This document shows, piece after piece, positions 1 through 5,829 of a DNA stretch of 10,207 bases. A model generated the notes under the pieces. That model did no database searches. It was not told the DNA's origin and saw only the letters and a program-made list of their open reading frames with translations. The DNA is from Candidatus Parcubacteria bacterium (lineage in GTDB: Bacteria > Patescibacteriota > Minisyncoccia > Phycocordibacterales > Phycocordibacteraceae), in NCBI GenBank assembly GCA_027459545.1, contig DAIDID010000014.1, positions 1-10,207 of the forward strand, given 5' to 3'. Numbering within the stretch: position 1 is the first letter of the stretch; every line of letters begins with the position of its first letter. Both the position numbers and the translations under genes were made by a program.

Positions 1-1
1 G

Positions 2-475
2 CTTGCGTTATCGAAACATCTTACACACAAGCATCTTGGTGCAATAGTCTGGCGAATATTTTTTCTAGTGCTTGTGTATATTTTTGTGGAGGTTGTACTG
101 CAGCTGATTCTTGGTTTTGTCTTTGGTTTTCTTCCAAGCTATACAGGAGCAGTACTCGCAAGTCTTATTACTGACATCATTCTCTTCTTGGTTGTGATAC
201 CTATTTTCTATGCTTCTTTCTTTTCGCTTTATACGGGAGTGGATGCAAGTCAGGTAATAGACACCGATTCAAAATCACACGGCGAGCACCGTGGTATACT
301 CGGAACACTTGCGTTTATTGGGTTTCTTGCAGTATGTGCGCTCCCTATGCTTATTGGTTTTTCTTCTGCACTGAGAGCTCCTCATCCTGAATATCCTCGT
401 ATGATGCTGCAAAATGCTACAACTATGGCACACTATGGCACTTCAACTACAACAACTTCAGGTACTTCACACTAA
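2..475 (+). CDS. C-terminal part of an unrecognised multi-pass membrane protein (5' end off window)
   Basis: The reading frame is open from the left edge to a TAA at 473-475, so the 5' end lies outside the window. An in-frame GTG at 68 could be mistaken for the start, but 22 sense codons precede it. The visible protein has a hydrophobic stretch starting near the motif GAIVWRIFFLVLVYIF, a second (SLITDIILFLVVIPIFYASFF), a polar acidic/His-rich loop, and a third (LGTLAFIGFLAVCALPMLIGF). It ends in a Thr/Ser-rich low-complexity tail. The pattern of membrane helices with a tryptophan/arginine segment resembles the uncharacterised YciC/DUF-type or GDPD-membrane-domain proteins common in CPR genomes, but that is an impression and I cannot name the family. 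The following yibE/F gene begins 10 nt after its stop, so the two may be co-transcribed. Confidence 0.6.
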   Translation, partial: LALSKHLTHKHLGAIVWRIFFLVLVYIFVEVVLQLILGFVFGFLPSYTGAVLASLITDIILFLVVIPIFYASFFSLYTGVDASQVIDTDSKSHGEHRGILGTLAFIGFLAVCALPMLIGFSSALRAPHPEYPRMMLQNATTMAHYGTSTTTTSGTSH

Positions 476-485
476 ACAAACCCGA

Positions 486-1640
486 GTGAAAAAAAGCACC
501 CTCGCCTTTTTTCTAGTGCTTTTTTTGAGTAGTACTCCGCTGCTTGCTCATGCGGATACTTCAACACAACAAATAAATGGCACTAGTCCAATGGCTGGAC
601 AAACGTTCATTGAACGAGCAAAAGTATTGAGTGTCGTGTCTTCAACAGTAAAGGAAATTCCTGGTACAAAAACTACAGCAAATTACCAAACGCTGAGTGC
701 ATACGTTATAACTGGTCCTGATGCAAAGAAGACAGTCACGGTTATTAACGACTACCTCGGGCTTACAGCCGGTCAGGAATTTTATATGACGCACATTATT
801 GATCCAAGCGATGGAATAGATGCATATAATGTAACTGAACCGTATCGACTCCCTGCAGTTTTTGAGTGGATTGGATTTTTTGTACTCATCGCACTTTTTT
901 TCGGTGGATGGCAAGGACTTCGTGGATTGCTTTCGCTCGGAGTTAGTATTGGTGCGATTGTATACGTGCTCTTGCCTGGTATTTTAGATGGCTACTCGCC
1001 AGTACTTTTGAGTATGGGTATTTGTTCAGCGATTGTGCTTGTGGGCTCGTACATAACGCATGGGTTTACGAAAACTACGACCGCTGCTGTGTTTGGAATG
1101 ATCATTACAATTATAATTACAGGAGGACTTGCGTATCTTGCAGTGCACACAACTCAGCTTTCTGGCTATACAAATGAAGACGCGGCGTATCTTGATTTAC
1201 AAACGCAAGGAACGATTGATTTTGTCGGGCTACTGCTTGGAGGAATTATGATTGGACTCCTCGGTATTTTGTATGACGCAGCAATAAGCCAAGCCGTTGC
1301 GATTGAGGAAATACATGCAGCTGCTACACACTACTCTCGACCAAAAGTGTTTCGTCGAGCAATGCGAATGGGCAGGGAACATATTGGAGCGCTCATAAAT
1401 ACCCTTGCGATAGCGTACGTCGGAGCGTCACTCCCACTCCTGCTTCTTTTGCATTTTTCAAATACTTCACTTGCTGTTAATTTAAACCAAGAGATTTTTT
1501 CAACGGAGATTATTCGTACTGTTATAGGTAGTATCGGATTAATTCTCGCAGTTCCGATAACCACACTTATTGCTACTTTTATGCTTGTACCATCAAAGCA
1601 CAAAGAACATCGTGCGGAGTTAGGAGGTGGTACGAGTTAA
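486..1640 (+). CDS. YibE/F-family membrane protein with signal peptide
   Basis: About 384 residues from a GTG start at 486. This start is chosen because it opens a clean signal peptide (VKKSTLAFFLVLFLSS..., probable cleavage after LLAHA). The frame is open back to 414, but that extension overlaps the upstream gene and would put a Gln/Leu-rich non-signal sequence first. An extracytoplasmic domain of about 110 residues is followed by a membrane half with roughly six to eight helices. The segment GLLLGGIMIGLLGILYDAAI, followed by SQAVAIEEI and then by RAMRMGREHIGALINTLAIAYVGASLP, is the typical YibE/F core (conserved D in the LYDAAISQ helix and the GREHIG...NTL...YAGASLP-like block). The family is widespread in Gram-positive bacteria and CPR, and its transport substrate is not established. 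The gene ends 9 nt before the TMEM175-like gene. Confidence 0.85.
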   Translation: MKKSTLAFFLVLFLSSTPLLAHADTSTQQINGTSPMAGQTFIERAKVLSVVSSTVKEIPGTKTTANYQTLSAYVITGPDAKKTVTVINDYLGLTAGQEFYMTHIIDPSDGIDAYNVTEPYRLPAVFEWIGFFVLIALFFGGWQGLRGLLSLGVSIGAIVYVLLPGILDGYSPVLLSMGICSAIVLVGSYITHGFTKTTTAAVFGMIITIIITGGLAYLAVHTTQLSGYTNEDAAYLDLQTQGTIDFVGLLLGGIMIGLLGILYDAAISQAVAIEEIHAAATHYSRPKVFRRAMRMGREHIGALINTLAIAYVGASLPLLLLLHFSNTSLAVNLNQEIFSTEIIRTVIGSIGLILAVPITTLIATFMLVPSKHKEHRAELGGGTS

Positions 1641-1649
1641 ACTATATCT

Positions 1650-2270
1650 ATGGACAAATCACGAATAGAAACATTCAGCGACAGTATCTTTGCAATAGTT
1701 ATGACGCTGCTCATTTTCTATATACGGGTGCCCGATAGTGCAGGGTCCATAACAGACGGGCAGGTTTGGTCGATCTTAGCTTCACTTTCACCACTCATCA
1801 TAAGCTACTTTTTGAGTTTTCTAGTGCTTGCCGTTTTTTGGGTAAACCACAATTTCATGTTTCATTCGTTTATGAAAAAAATAGATAGTCGCATAAATTT
1901 TCTAAATCTCATCTACTTGCTTTTTATTGTGTTTATTCCTTTTTCTTCAAATCTATTTGGCTCGTATCCATACAACCAGCCCGCTGCACTTATATATGGT
2001 CTCAATATCTTTGCGGTAATGGTTTTGCAAGCAATGATGATGCAGTATATGTCTAAGCATAAAGAACTACGAAATGAATTATCTTCAAGAATTGTGAAGC
2101 AGGTGCGCATACGCACTGCTCTTACTGAAGGTTCTTATGTACTAGGTATACTTTTTACTTTTGTGTTTACTCCGATCAGCATTTTCTTTTATTTATTTCC
2201 AATGATTTTTAATATCATTCCTGGATCACTGAATCTCGTGGAGCGATTGTTTAAATTTGAGCTTACGTAA
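1650..2270 (+). CDS. TMEM175 family (DUF1211) putative potassium channel subunit
   Basis: A 206-residue integral membrane protein. The N-terminus RIETFSDSIFAIVMTLLIFYI carries the TMEM175/DUF1211 signature: an R...FSD pattern followed by FAI and T-L in the first pore-lining helix. FWVNHNFMFHSFMKKIDSRINFLNL, followed by a helix ending IPFSS, also fits the family, and five to six helices can be counted. Bacterial TMEM175 proteins have one six-helix repeat per chain and assemble as tetramers that conduct K+. The hydrophobic Ile/Leu constriction of helix 1 plausibly lies in FAIVMTLLIF. The gene follows the YibE/F gene closely, so both may lie on one transcript, but I see no evidence of a functional link. 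The A+T-rich start context (actatatctATG) has no usable Shine-Dalgarno sequence. Confidence 0.85.
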   Translation: MDKSRIETFSDSIFAIVMTLLIFYIRVPDSAGSITDGQVWSILASLSPLIISYFLSFLVLAVFWVNHNFMFHSFMKKIDSRINFLNLIYLLFIVFIPFSSNLFGSYPYNQPAALIYGLNIFAVMVLQAMMMQYMSKHKELRNELSSRIVKQVRIRTALTEGSYVLGILFTFVFTPISIFFYLFPMIFNIIPGSLNLVERLFKFELT

Positions 2271-2301
2271 ACTTTGCGTTAGTATTGCAGATGAGCAAGG
2301 G

Positions 2302-2323
2302 AAACTGAAAAGTTTGTTTTTGT
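2302..2323 (+). terminator. possible weak rho-independent terminator after the TMEM175 gene
   Basis: AAACT-GAAA-AGTTT forms a 5-bp stem with a GAAA tetraloop and is followed by GTTTTTGT. It lies 32 nt after the TMEM175 stop and upstream of the tRNA-Thr region, which is a sensible position. The stem is short and A+T-rich, so this is tentative. Confidence 0.3.
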
Positions 2324-2329
2324 CTCAGA

Positions 2330-2350
2330 GCGGCGCGCGGAGCGCGCCGC
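2330..2350. repeat. GC-rich perfect palindrome just upstream of tRNA-Thr(GGU)
   Basis: Arms of 9 bp (GCGGCGCGC and GCGCGCCGC) flank a 3-nt GGA loop. Every base is G or C except the loop A, in otherwise A+T-rich flanks. It ends 9 nt before the tRNA. There is no downstream T-run on either strand, so it is not a canonical terminator. It could be a processing structure in the tRNA leader or a REP-like palindromic element. A similar hairpin precedes tRNA-Gln. Confidence 0.7.
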
Positions 2351-2359
2351 AATCAATTC

Positions 2360-2639
2360 GCCGATGTAGCTCAGGGGTAGAGCAACTCCATGGTGGGCCG
2401 CAAAGCCCTGCCCATTAATTTCGTGAGGAATTAATGAATCCCGAATAACGGTTAATAGCACCACATGCCAAGACCGTGGCGCATATTTTCATAAATGAAA
2501 ATATGCGCCCGAACGACTGACAAGGGTATCTCGATTTTAAAATGATTGAGATAAATATACAGTCTAGCCCTCCTTTAGTGGCTCGAAGAGGAGGTTGAAG
2601 CGAAGGAGTAGGTCGGCAGTTCAATTCTGCCCATCGGCT
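2360..2639 (+). tRNA. tRNA-Thr(GGU), interrupted by a group I intron after the anticodon
   Basis: The exons are 2360-2394 and 2603-2639, giving a 72-nt tRNA. The acceptor stem is GCCGATG/CATCGGC, the D arm GCTC-AGGGGTA-GAGC, the anticodon stem ACTCC/GGAGT and the T arm GGCAG-TTCAATT-CTGCC. Joining the exons gives the 7-nt anticodon loop ATGGTAA, with anticodon GGU at positions 34-36. From memory, the variable region and T arm (AGGTCGGCAGTTC) closely match E. coli tRNA-Thr(GGU), which supports the identity independently. The discriminator base is U, as in the second tRNA-Thr, and CCA is not encoded, so it must be added enzymatically. Expression of this tRNA depends on splicing of the intron (positions 36/37). 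It reads the ACC and ACU codons. Confidence 0.92.
2395..2602 (+). ncRNA. group I self-splicing intron, 208 nt, in tRNA-Thr(GGU)
   Basis: The boundaries follow from restoring a 7-nt anticodon loop, and they meet the group I rules: the last exon base is U (2394) and the last intron base is G (2602). P1 places U2394 opposite G2410, with GGU(2392-2394) pairing GCC(2410-2412), and continues into GGGC(2395-2398)/GCCC(2405-2408). P2 is a 10-bp stem (2413-2436) with a GTGA tetraloop. P4 is ACGGT(2448-2452)/ACCGT(2473-2477) and P5 is GCA/TGC. P6 is a 15-bp hairpin (2478-2509). P7 is GACTG(2515-2519)/CAGTC(2560-2564). P3 is only weakly seen, as CCC(2440-2442)/GGG(2524-2526). P8 is TATCTC/GAGATA (2527-2553). 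P9 is an 8-bp stem (2569-2594). The P7 strands with their flanks resemble the R and S elements of cyanobacterial tRNA-Leu introns. It encodes no protein. The fold was drawn by hand. Confidence 0.88.
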
Positions 2640-2688
2640 CAATTTCATAAAGAAAGTATCTTTATTTCATTTTGTATTGAATAGTCTC

Positions 2689-2697
2689 TGGTATTGT
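2689..2697 (+). promoter_or_regulatory. extended -10 promoter of the HNH gene, implying a leaderless mRNA
   Basis: TG-g-TATTGT forms an extended -10 ending 6 nt before the ATG at 2704, so transcription would start at or next to the start codon. No clear -35 is visible and there is no Shine-Dalgarno sequence. The spacing is identical to that upstream of prfB. Confidence 0.4.
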
Positions 2698-2703
2698 TCC
2701 TGA

Positions 2704-3138
2704 ATGAATCCAAAAAAGCCACGATCAAATTGCTTGTTGTGTGGAAAAGAACCTGCGAGACCATTCTACAAATATTGTAGCAATATTTGTCAGATGAAAT
2801 ATCAAAATGAGAGACTTCTTGAAAAATGGAAAGCTGGCGAGGTGTCTGGTTTAACTAGCATCGGAACAGTTAATGACCCAATAAAGAGATATTTAAGAGA
2901 GAAATTCGAAAATAAATGTTGTATATGTGGATGGTCTGAAGTAAATCCAAAAACAGGAAAAGTACCATTAGTAGCTGACCATATAGATGGGAACTGGAGA
3001 AATAACACTGAAACTAATCTTCGACTAATTTGTCCGAATTGTGATTCTCTCAGTCCAACATATGGAGCCTTAAATAAAGGTAATGGAAGAGCTCATAGAA
3101 CGGTAAGCCAAAGAACTCGTGAGGCACACATGCTATAA
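2704..3138 (+). CDS. HNH endonuclease, candidate free-standing homing nuclease
   Basis: A 144-residue protein with two zinc-binding regions. The N-terminal knuckle has C10-x2-C13 and C25-x3-C29. The HNH domain has C72-x2-C75, then VADHIDGNWRNN (the D92-H93 pair with metal-binding His), N105 in TNLRLICPNC, and C110-x2-C113. It ends with the TYGALNKGNGR tail typical of small phage and bacterial HNH nucleases. Such proteins nick or cut DNA. It starts 64 nt after the 3' end of the intron-bearing tRNA and ends 22 nt before the next tRNA-Thr, so it sits alone between two tRNA genes. Its base composition is lower in G+C than its neighbours (two sampled 60-nt lines are about 27% and 38%) and AGA dominates its Arg codons, which suggests transfer. 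A homing role for the adjacent intron is inference; a general phage-type HNH nuclease is the alternative. Confidence 0.85.
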   Translation: MNPKKPRSNCLLCGKEPARPFYKYCSNICQMKYQNERLLEKWKAGEVSGLTSIGTVNDPIKRYLREKFENKCCICGWSEVNPKTGKVPLVADHIDGNWRNNTETNLRLICPNCDSLSPTYGALNKGNGRAHRTVSQRTREAHML

Positions 3139-3139
3139 A
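3131..3139 (+). promoter_or_regulatory. possible extended -10 promoter for tRNA-Thr(CGU)
   Basis: TG-c-TATAAA lies 21 nt before the tRNA, overlapping the end of the HNH gene (TGC is within its last codons). A second A+T-rich hexamer, TATATT at 3145-3150, is an alternative. No good -35 is visible. Confidence 0.35.
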
Positions 3140-3160
3140 AATGATATATTTTTTCAAGTT

Positions 3161-3233
3161 GCCACCTTAGCTCAGTTGGTAGAGCGATAGTATCGTAAAC
3201 TATAGGTGCCCGGTTCGATCCCGGGAGGTGGCT
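3161..3233 (+). tRNA. tRNA-Thr(CGU), intact
   Basis: A 73-nt cloverleaf: acceptor GCCACCT/AGGTGGC, D arm GCTC-AGTTGGTA-GAGC, anticodon stem ATAGT/ACTAT, loop ATCGTAA with anticodon CGU (decodes ACG), and T arm CCCGG-TTCGATC-CCGGG. The discriminator is U and no CCA is encoded. Unlike the upstream tRNA-Thr it has no intron, although its anticodon-loop flanks (AT before and AA after the anticodon) are the same. The prfB promoter begins 22 nt downstream. Confidence 0.95.
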
Positions 3234-3254
3234 CAAGAAAAGAAATGTGCTTTT

Positions 3255-3263
3255 TGCTATACT
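3255..3263 (+). promoter_or_regulatory. extended -10 promoter of prfB, implying a leaderless mRNA
   Basis: TG-c-TATACT follows a T-run and ends exactly 6 nt before the ATG at 3270. Transcription would therefore begin at the start codon. No convincing -35 and no Shine-Dalgarno sequence are seen. Confidence 0.5.
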
Positions 3264-3269
3264 CAGCAG

Positions 3270-4193
3270 ATGAGCCATGAGTTTCAGAATGATGTTCCAG
3301 CGCAAGACAAAACTCGCCTTGAAGAGATTGAGGCGCTAATGGCGACTGCGGATTTTTGGACAGATAAAGACGAGGCACAGAAAATAGTGAGGGAGTATCA
3401 GAGCTTGAAAGAAGGTGCCGGCGAAGCCAGCGCCAGTTCCGATGGCGATATTCATAATTCAGGCAGTGCAACGATTGGAATTTTAGCAGGAGCTGGTGGA
3501 GATGATGCTGAAGACTTCGTAAGAATGCTCCGAAAAATGTATGAAGCGTATGCAGATAAAAAAAATTGGCGCGTGATTGAACTTCATGAAAATGAAAATG
3601 ATCACGGAGGCTTTAGAAATGTACTTATTGAACTAGTGGGGAAGGGAGTGTATGGAAGACTTAAGCACGAGTCGGGTGTGCATCGTCTTGTGAGAATTTC
3701 TCCTTTTAATGCAAATAGTAAGCGACAAACGTCTTTTGCACTTGTTGAAGTTCTTCCAACACTTACTCCACAAGACACCGTAGTGCTGCATCCCGATGAT
3801 TTGGAGATAACGTTCGCCCGCTCCGGAGGAGCGGGCGGTCAAAACGTAAACAAGCGGGAGACCGCCGTTCGCATTACGCACAAACCCTCAGGTGCAGCAG
3901 TGCATGTTTCAAGTGAGCGAAGCCAAATCGCAAACAGAGAGAAAGCTATGGCACTCATAAAGTCAAAGCTCTATGCAATAGAAGAGAAAAAACGTGCAAC
4001 TGAAGCAAAAGGTCGCTCTATTGCCGCAACTACGGCAAATGAATGGGGTAGTCAGATTCGCTCCTATGTTTTGCACCCATATAAGCTGGTTAAAGACCAC
4101 GAAACAGGCTATGAATCTCACGATCCTGAGGCAATTCTCTCTGGAAACCTTGATAATTTCATAGACGAGATTGCCGCTCATAGGGTACAATAG
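3270..4193 (+). CDS. prfB: peptide chain release factor 2 (RF2) with shortened domain 1
   Basis: A 307-residue class I release factor. It carries the stop-codon-reading tripeptide SPF (residues 144-146, in HRLVRISPF), which marks RF2 (UAA/UGA) rather than RF1. It also has the catalytic GGQ (189-191, in [11 protein letters not shown]) that enters the peptidyl transferase centre. The AGAGG motif of domain 2 is near residue 73. Compared with the 365-residue E. coli protein, as I remember it, about 58 residues are missing, nearly all from the helical domain 1. The region is replaced by a Ser/Gly/Ala-rich linker at about residues 48-66. There is no in-frame UGA, so the programmed +1 frameshift that autoregulates many prfB genes is absent. 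The ATG at 3270 is preferred. The frame is open upstream, but only by a GTG inside the tRNA. The gene contains two GC-rich palindromes, one of them over the GGQ codons. It ends in TAG. Confidence 0.93.
   Translation: MSHEFQNDVPAQDKTRLEEIEALMATADFWTDKDEAQKIVREYQSLKEGAGEASASSDGDIHNSGSATIGILAGAGGDDAEDFVRMLRKMYEAYADKKNWRVIELHENENDHGGFRNVLIELVGKGVYGRLKHESGVHRLVRISPFNANSKRQTSFALVEVLPTLTPQDTVVLHPDDLEITFARSGGAGGQNVNKRETAVRITHKPSGAAVHVSSERSQIANREKAMALIKSKLYAIEEKKRATEAKGRSIAATTANEWGSQIRSYVLHPYKLVKDHETGYESHDPEAILSGNLDNFIDEIAAHRVQ
3414..3434. repeat. imperfect GC-rich palindrome inside the RF2 linker
   Basis: GGTGCCGGC-GAA-GCCAGCGCC has nine opposed positions, of which one is a mismatch (C/A) and one a T-G wobble, around a 3-nt loop. 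It encodes part of the low-complexity linker (GAGEASA) of RF2, the place where this protein differs most from longer RF2s. It is similar in size to the palindromes at 2330 and 3815. Confidence 0.5.
3815..3837. repeat. perfect GC-rich palindrome over the GGQ codons of prfB
   Basis: CGCCCGCTCC-GGA-GGAGCGGGCG has 10-bp perfect arms and a GGA loop, the same loop as the hairpin at 2330. It encodes the ARSGGAG stretch leading into GGQ, using GC-ending codons unlike the surrounding A+T-rich codons. Confidence 0.7.
4186..4191 (+). promoter_or_regulatory. possible -10 promoter element of ftsE
   Basis: TACAAT overlaps the last codons of prfB and lies 26 nt before the ftsE ATG. This would give a leader of roughly 20 nt. 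It lacks the TGn extension seen elsewhere and has no clear -35, so ftsE may instead be read from the prfB promoter. Confidence 0.3.
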
Positions 4194-4217
4194 GCAGAAC
4201 AACTGACTTTTGAAATC

Positions 4218-4898
4218 ATGATTTATTTCGACAATGTATCCAAAATATATCGAGATGGCACTCCTGCGCTCGAAGACATCACTATTGCGATACAGCCAAA
4301 AGAATTTGTTTCTATTGTCGGGCATTCAGGCGCAGGTAAGACAACGCTTCTTAAAATGCTTTTAGCTCAAGAACGACCAACTGCAGGATCAGTTTTTTTT
4401 CAAGACATAGATGTACACGCGCTCGCTGCTTCGGCAGTGCATTTTTATAGACGTAAAATGGGCATGGTTTTTCAAGACTTCAGACTTATTCCAAACAAAA
4501 CAGCGTATGAAAACATCGCCTTTGCTATGGAAGCAGCAGGAAGACCAGATGACGAAATTGAGTCTGATGTGCCGTACATTTTAAATCTCGTTGATCTCGG
4601 CAGTAAAGCAAATCATTTCCCAAATCAACTCTCTGGAGGAGAGCAACAGCGTGTGGCAATAGGTCGAGCAATTATAAATCAGCCCGACGTTATTATTGCA
4701 GATGAACCAACTGGTAATCTCGATCCAATAAACACCTATGAAGTCATTGAAATTCTAAAGAAGATAAATGAGCTCGGTACAACAGTGCTCATTACGACGC
4801 ATAATAAAGGAGTAGTCGATGCTATGGGCAAACGAGTTATTACGATGGATCGCGGACGAGTTATTCGCGATGATCAGCAAGGGCACTATATACTATAA
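4218..4898 (+). CDS. ftsE: cell division ATP-binding protein FtsE
   Basis: A 226-residue ABC ATPase of FtsE length. It begins MIYFDNVSKIY, as FtsE proteins do, and this fixes the ATG at 4218. Walker A is GHSGAGKTT (35-43), the Q-loop glutamine is in VFQDFRL (Q86), the ABC signature is LSGGEQQR (138-145), Walker B with catalytic Glu is VIIADEPTGNLD (158-169), and the switch His is H195 in ITTHN. All catalytic residues are present. FtsE binds FtsX at the inner face of the membrane, and its ATP cycle drives FtsX to activate peptidoglycan hydrolases at the division site. The ftsX gene starts 7 nt after its stop, which supports FtsE over other ABC subfamilies such as LolD or MacB. No Shine-Dalgarno sequence precedes it. 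Confidence 0.95.
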   Translation: MIYFDNVSKIYRDGTPALEDITIAIQPKEFVSIVGHSGAGKTTLLKMLLAQERPTAGSVFFQDIDVHALAASAVHFYRRKMGMVFQDFRLIPNKTAYENIAFAMEAAGRPDDEIESDVPYILNLVDLGSKANHFPNQLSGGEQQRVAIGRAIINQPDVIIADEPTGNLDPINTYEVIEILKKINELGTTVLITTHNKGVVDAMGKRVITMDRGRVIRDDQQGHYIL

Positions 4899-4905
4899 TT
4901 ACATT

Positions 4906-5829
4906 ATGTTTACTGGAATGCGACGTGTCTTAGTGGGTGGAACCAAAAACTTCTTTAGAGGAGGAGCCGTTTCAGTGGCAACAGTCATAATTATGACTGT
5001 GACACTCATAATAATTGGAATTTTGATATTCCTTTCAGCACTTCTTTCCTTTACGCTCGCACAAATACAGGACAAAGTGGATGTGAGTGTGTACTTTACT
5101 CCTGCTGCTGCAGAGGGTGATGTGTTGAACTTAAAAGACCAGCTAAGCCAGTTGCCGAGTGTTGAGAGTGTTACATATACGTCAAGCGATCAGGCACTTC
5201 AGGAATTCAAGACGCGCCACGCAAACGATCAGCTCACGCTCAATGCTCTTAATGAGCTTGGAAACAATCCCCTTGGCGCGTCGCTTGCCATAAAAGCGTA
5301 CGATCCTTCTCAGTATCAAAGCATTGTTAATTACATTTCAAATGATCAATCACTTCAGTCCGCAGGAGTGTCTATTATTGATCATATCGACTACTACGAA
5401 AATCAAGACGTTATAAATAGACTCACTGCTGCAATTCACGATACAGAGCGCGCAGGGCTGATTATCGTCGCTGTGTTTGCTGTAGCCTCAATCATCATTG
5501 CTATAGCAACAGTTCGACTCGCTATTTATAGTTCTCGAGAAGAAATCGAAGTGATGCGTTTAGTAGGTGCTTCAAATGCCTACATACGTGGTCCATTCAT
5601 TGTTGCGGGAATCATTGGAGGAGTTATTTCTTCAGCTATCACACTTGTCATATTTACACCGATACTCTGGTATCTCGGAGCGAATTACACGTCGTGGCTT
5701 GCTGGCTTTGATACCTTTGCATACTACACTGGGCATTTCATAGAAATAATTGGCGCGCTTGTAGGATCAGGAATTATACTTGGTGGTGTTGCGAGTTTCT
5801 TAGCAGTTCGAAGATATCTTAAAGCGTGA
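4906..5829 (+). CDS. ftsX: cell division permease-like protein FtsX
   Basis: About 307 residues from the ATG at 4906. The frame is open upstream into ftsE, but MFTGMRRVLVGGTKNFFRGG matches the usual cytoplasmic N-terminus of FtsX. One transmembrane helix (about residues 21-48) precedes an extracytoplasmic domain of about 120 residues with the VDVSVYF...LPSVESVTYTS...F pattern of FtsX. Three more helices follow. The conserved SSREEIEVMRLVGAS motif after helix 2 is the FtsX/MacB-type coupling region. FtsX is the membrane partner of FtsE, and its outer domain contacts peptidoglycan hydrolases or their activators; no such partner gene is visible here. The TGA stop (5827-5829) overlaps the GTG of pyrG. 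This shows that UGA is a stop in this genome, consistent with the RF2 gene upstream. Confidence 0.93.
   Translation: MFTGMRRVLVGGTKNFFRGGAVSVATVIIMTVTLIIIGILIFLSALLSFTLAQIQDKVDVSVYFTPAAAEGDVLNLKDQLSQLPSVESVTYTSSDQALQEFKTRHANDQLTLNALNELGNNPLGASLAIKAYDPSQYQSIVNYISNDQSLQSAGVSIIDHIDYYENQDVINRLTAAIHDTERAGLIIVAVFAVASIIIAIATVRLAIYSSREEIEVMRLVGASNAYIRGPFIVAGIIGGVISSAITLVIFTPILWYLGANYTSWLAGFDTFAYYTGHFIEIIGALVGSGIILGGVASFLAVRRYLKA

Noticed and set aside
414..485. Upstream extension of the YibE/F frame to an ATG at 414
   Set aside because: It overlaps the preceding gene and would place a Gln/Leu-rich segment before an otherwise clean signal peptide starting at GTG 486.
1622..1628. Strong AGGAGGT Shine-Dalgarno-like sequence
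   Set aside because: It is 21 nt from the TMEM175 ATG and encodes the Gly-rich C-terminus of the YibE/F protein, so the spacing is too long to serve that start.
2279..2648. Two minus-strand reading frames across the tRNA-Thr(GGU)/intron region
   Set aside because: They are antisense to the tRNA exons and the structured intron, contain tRNA-derived peptide sequence, and show no protein-family features.
3228..3269. Upstream GTG start of prfB at 3228
   Set aside because: It lies inside tRNA-Thr(CGU). The ATG at 3270 sits at the expected distance from an extended -10 and needs no tRNA-derived residues.
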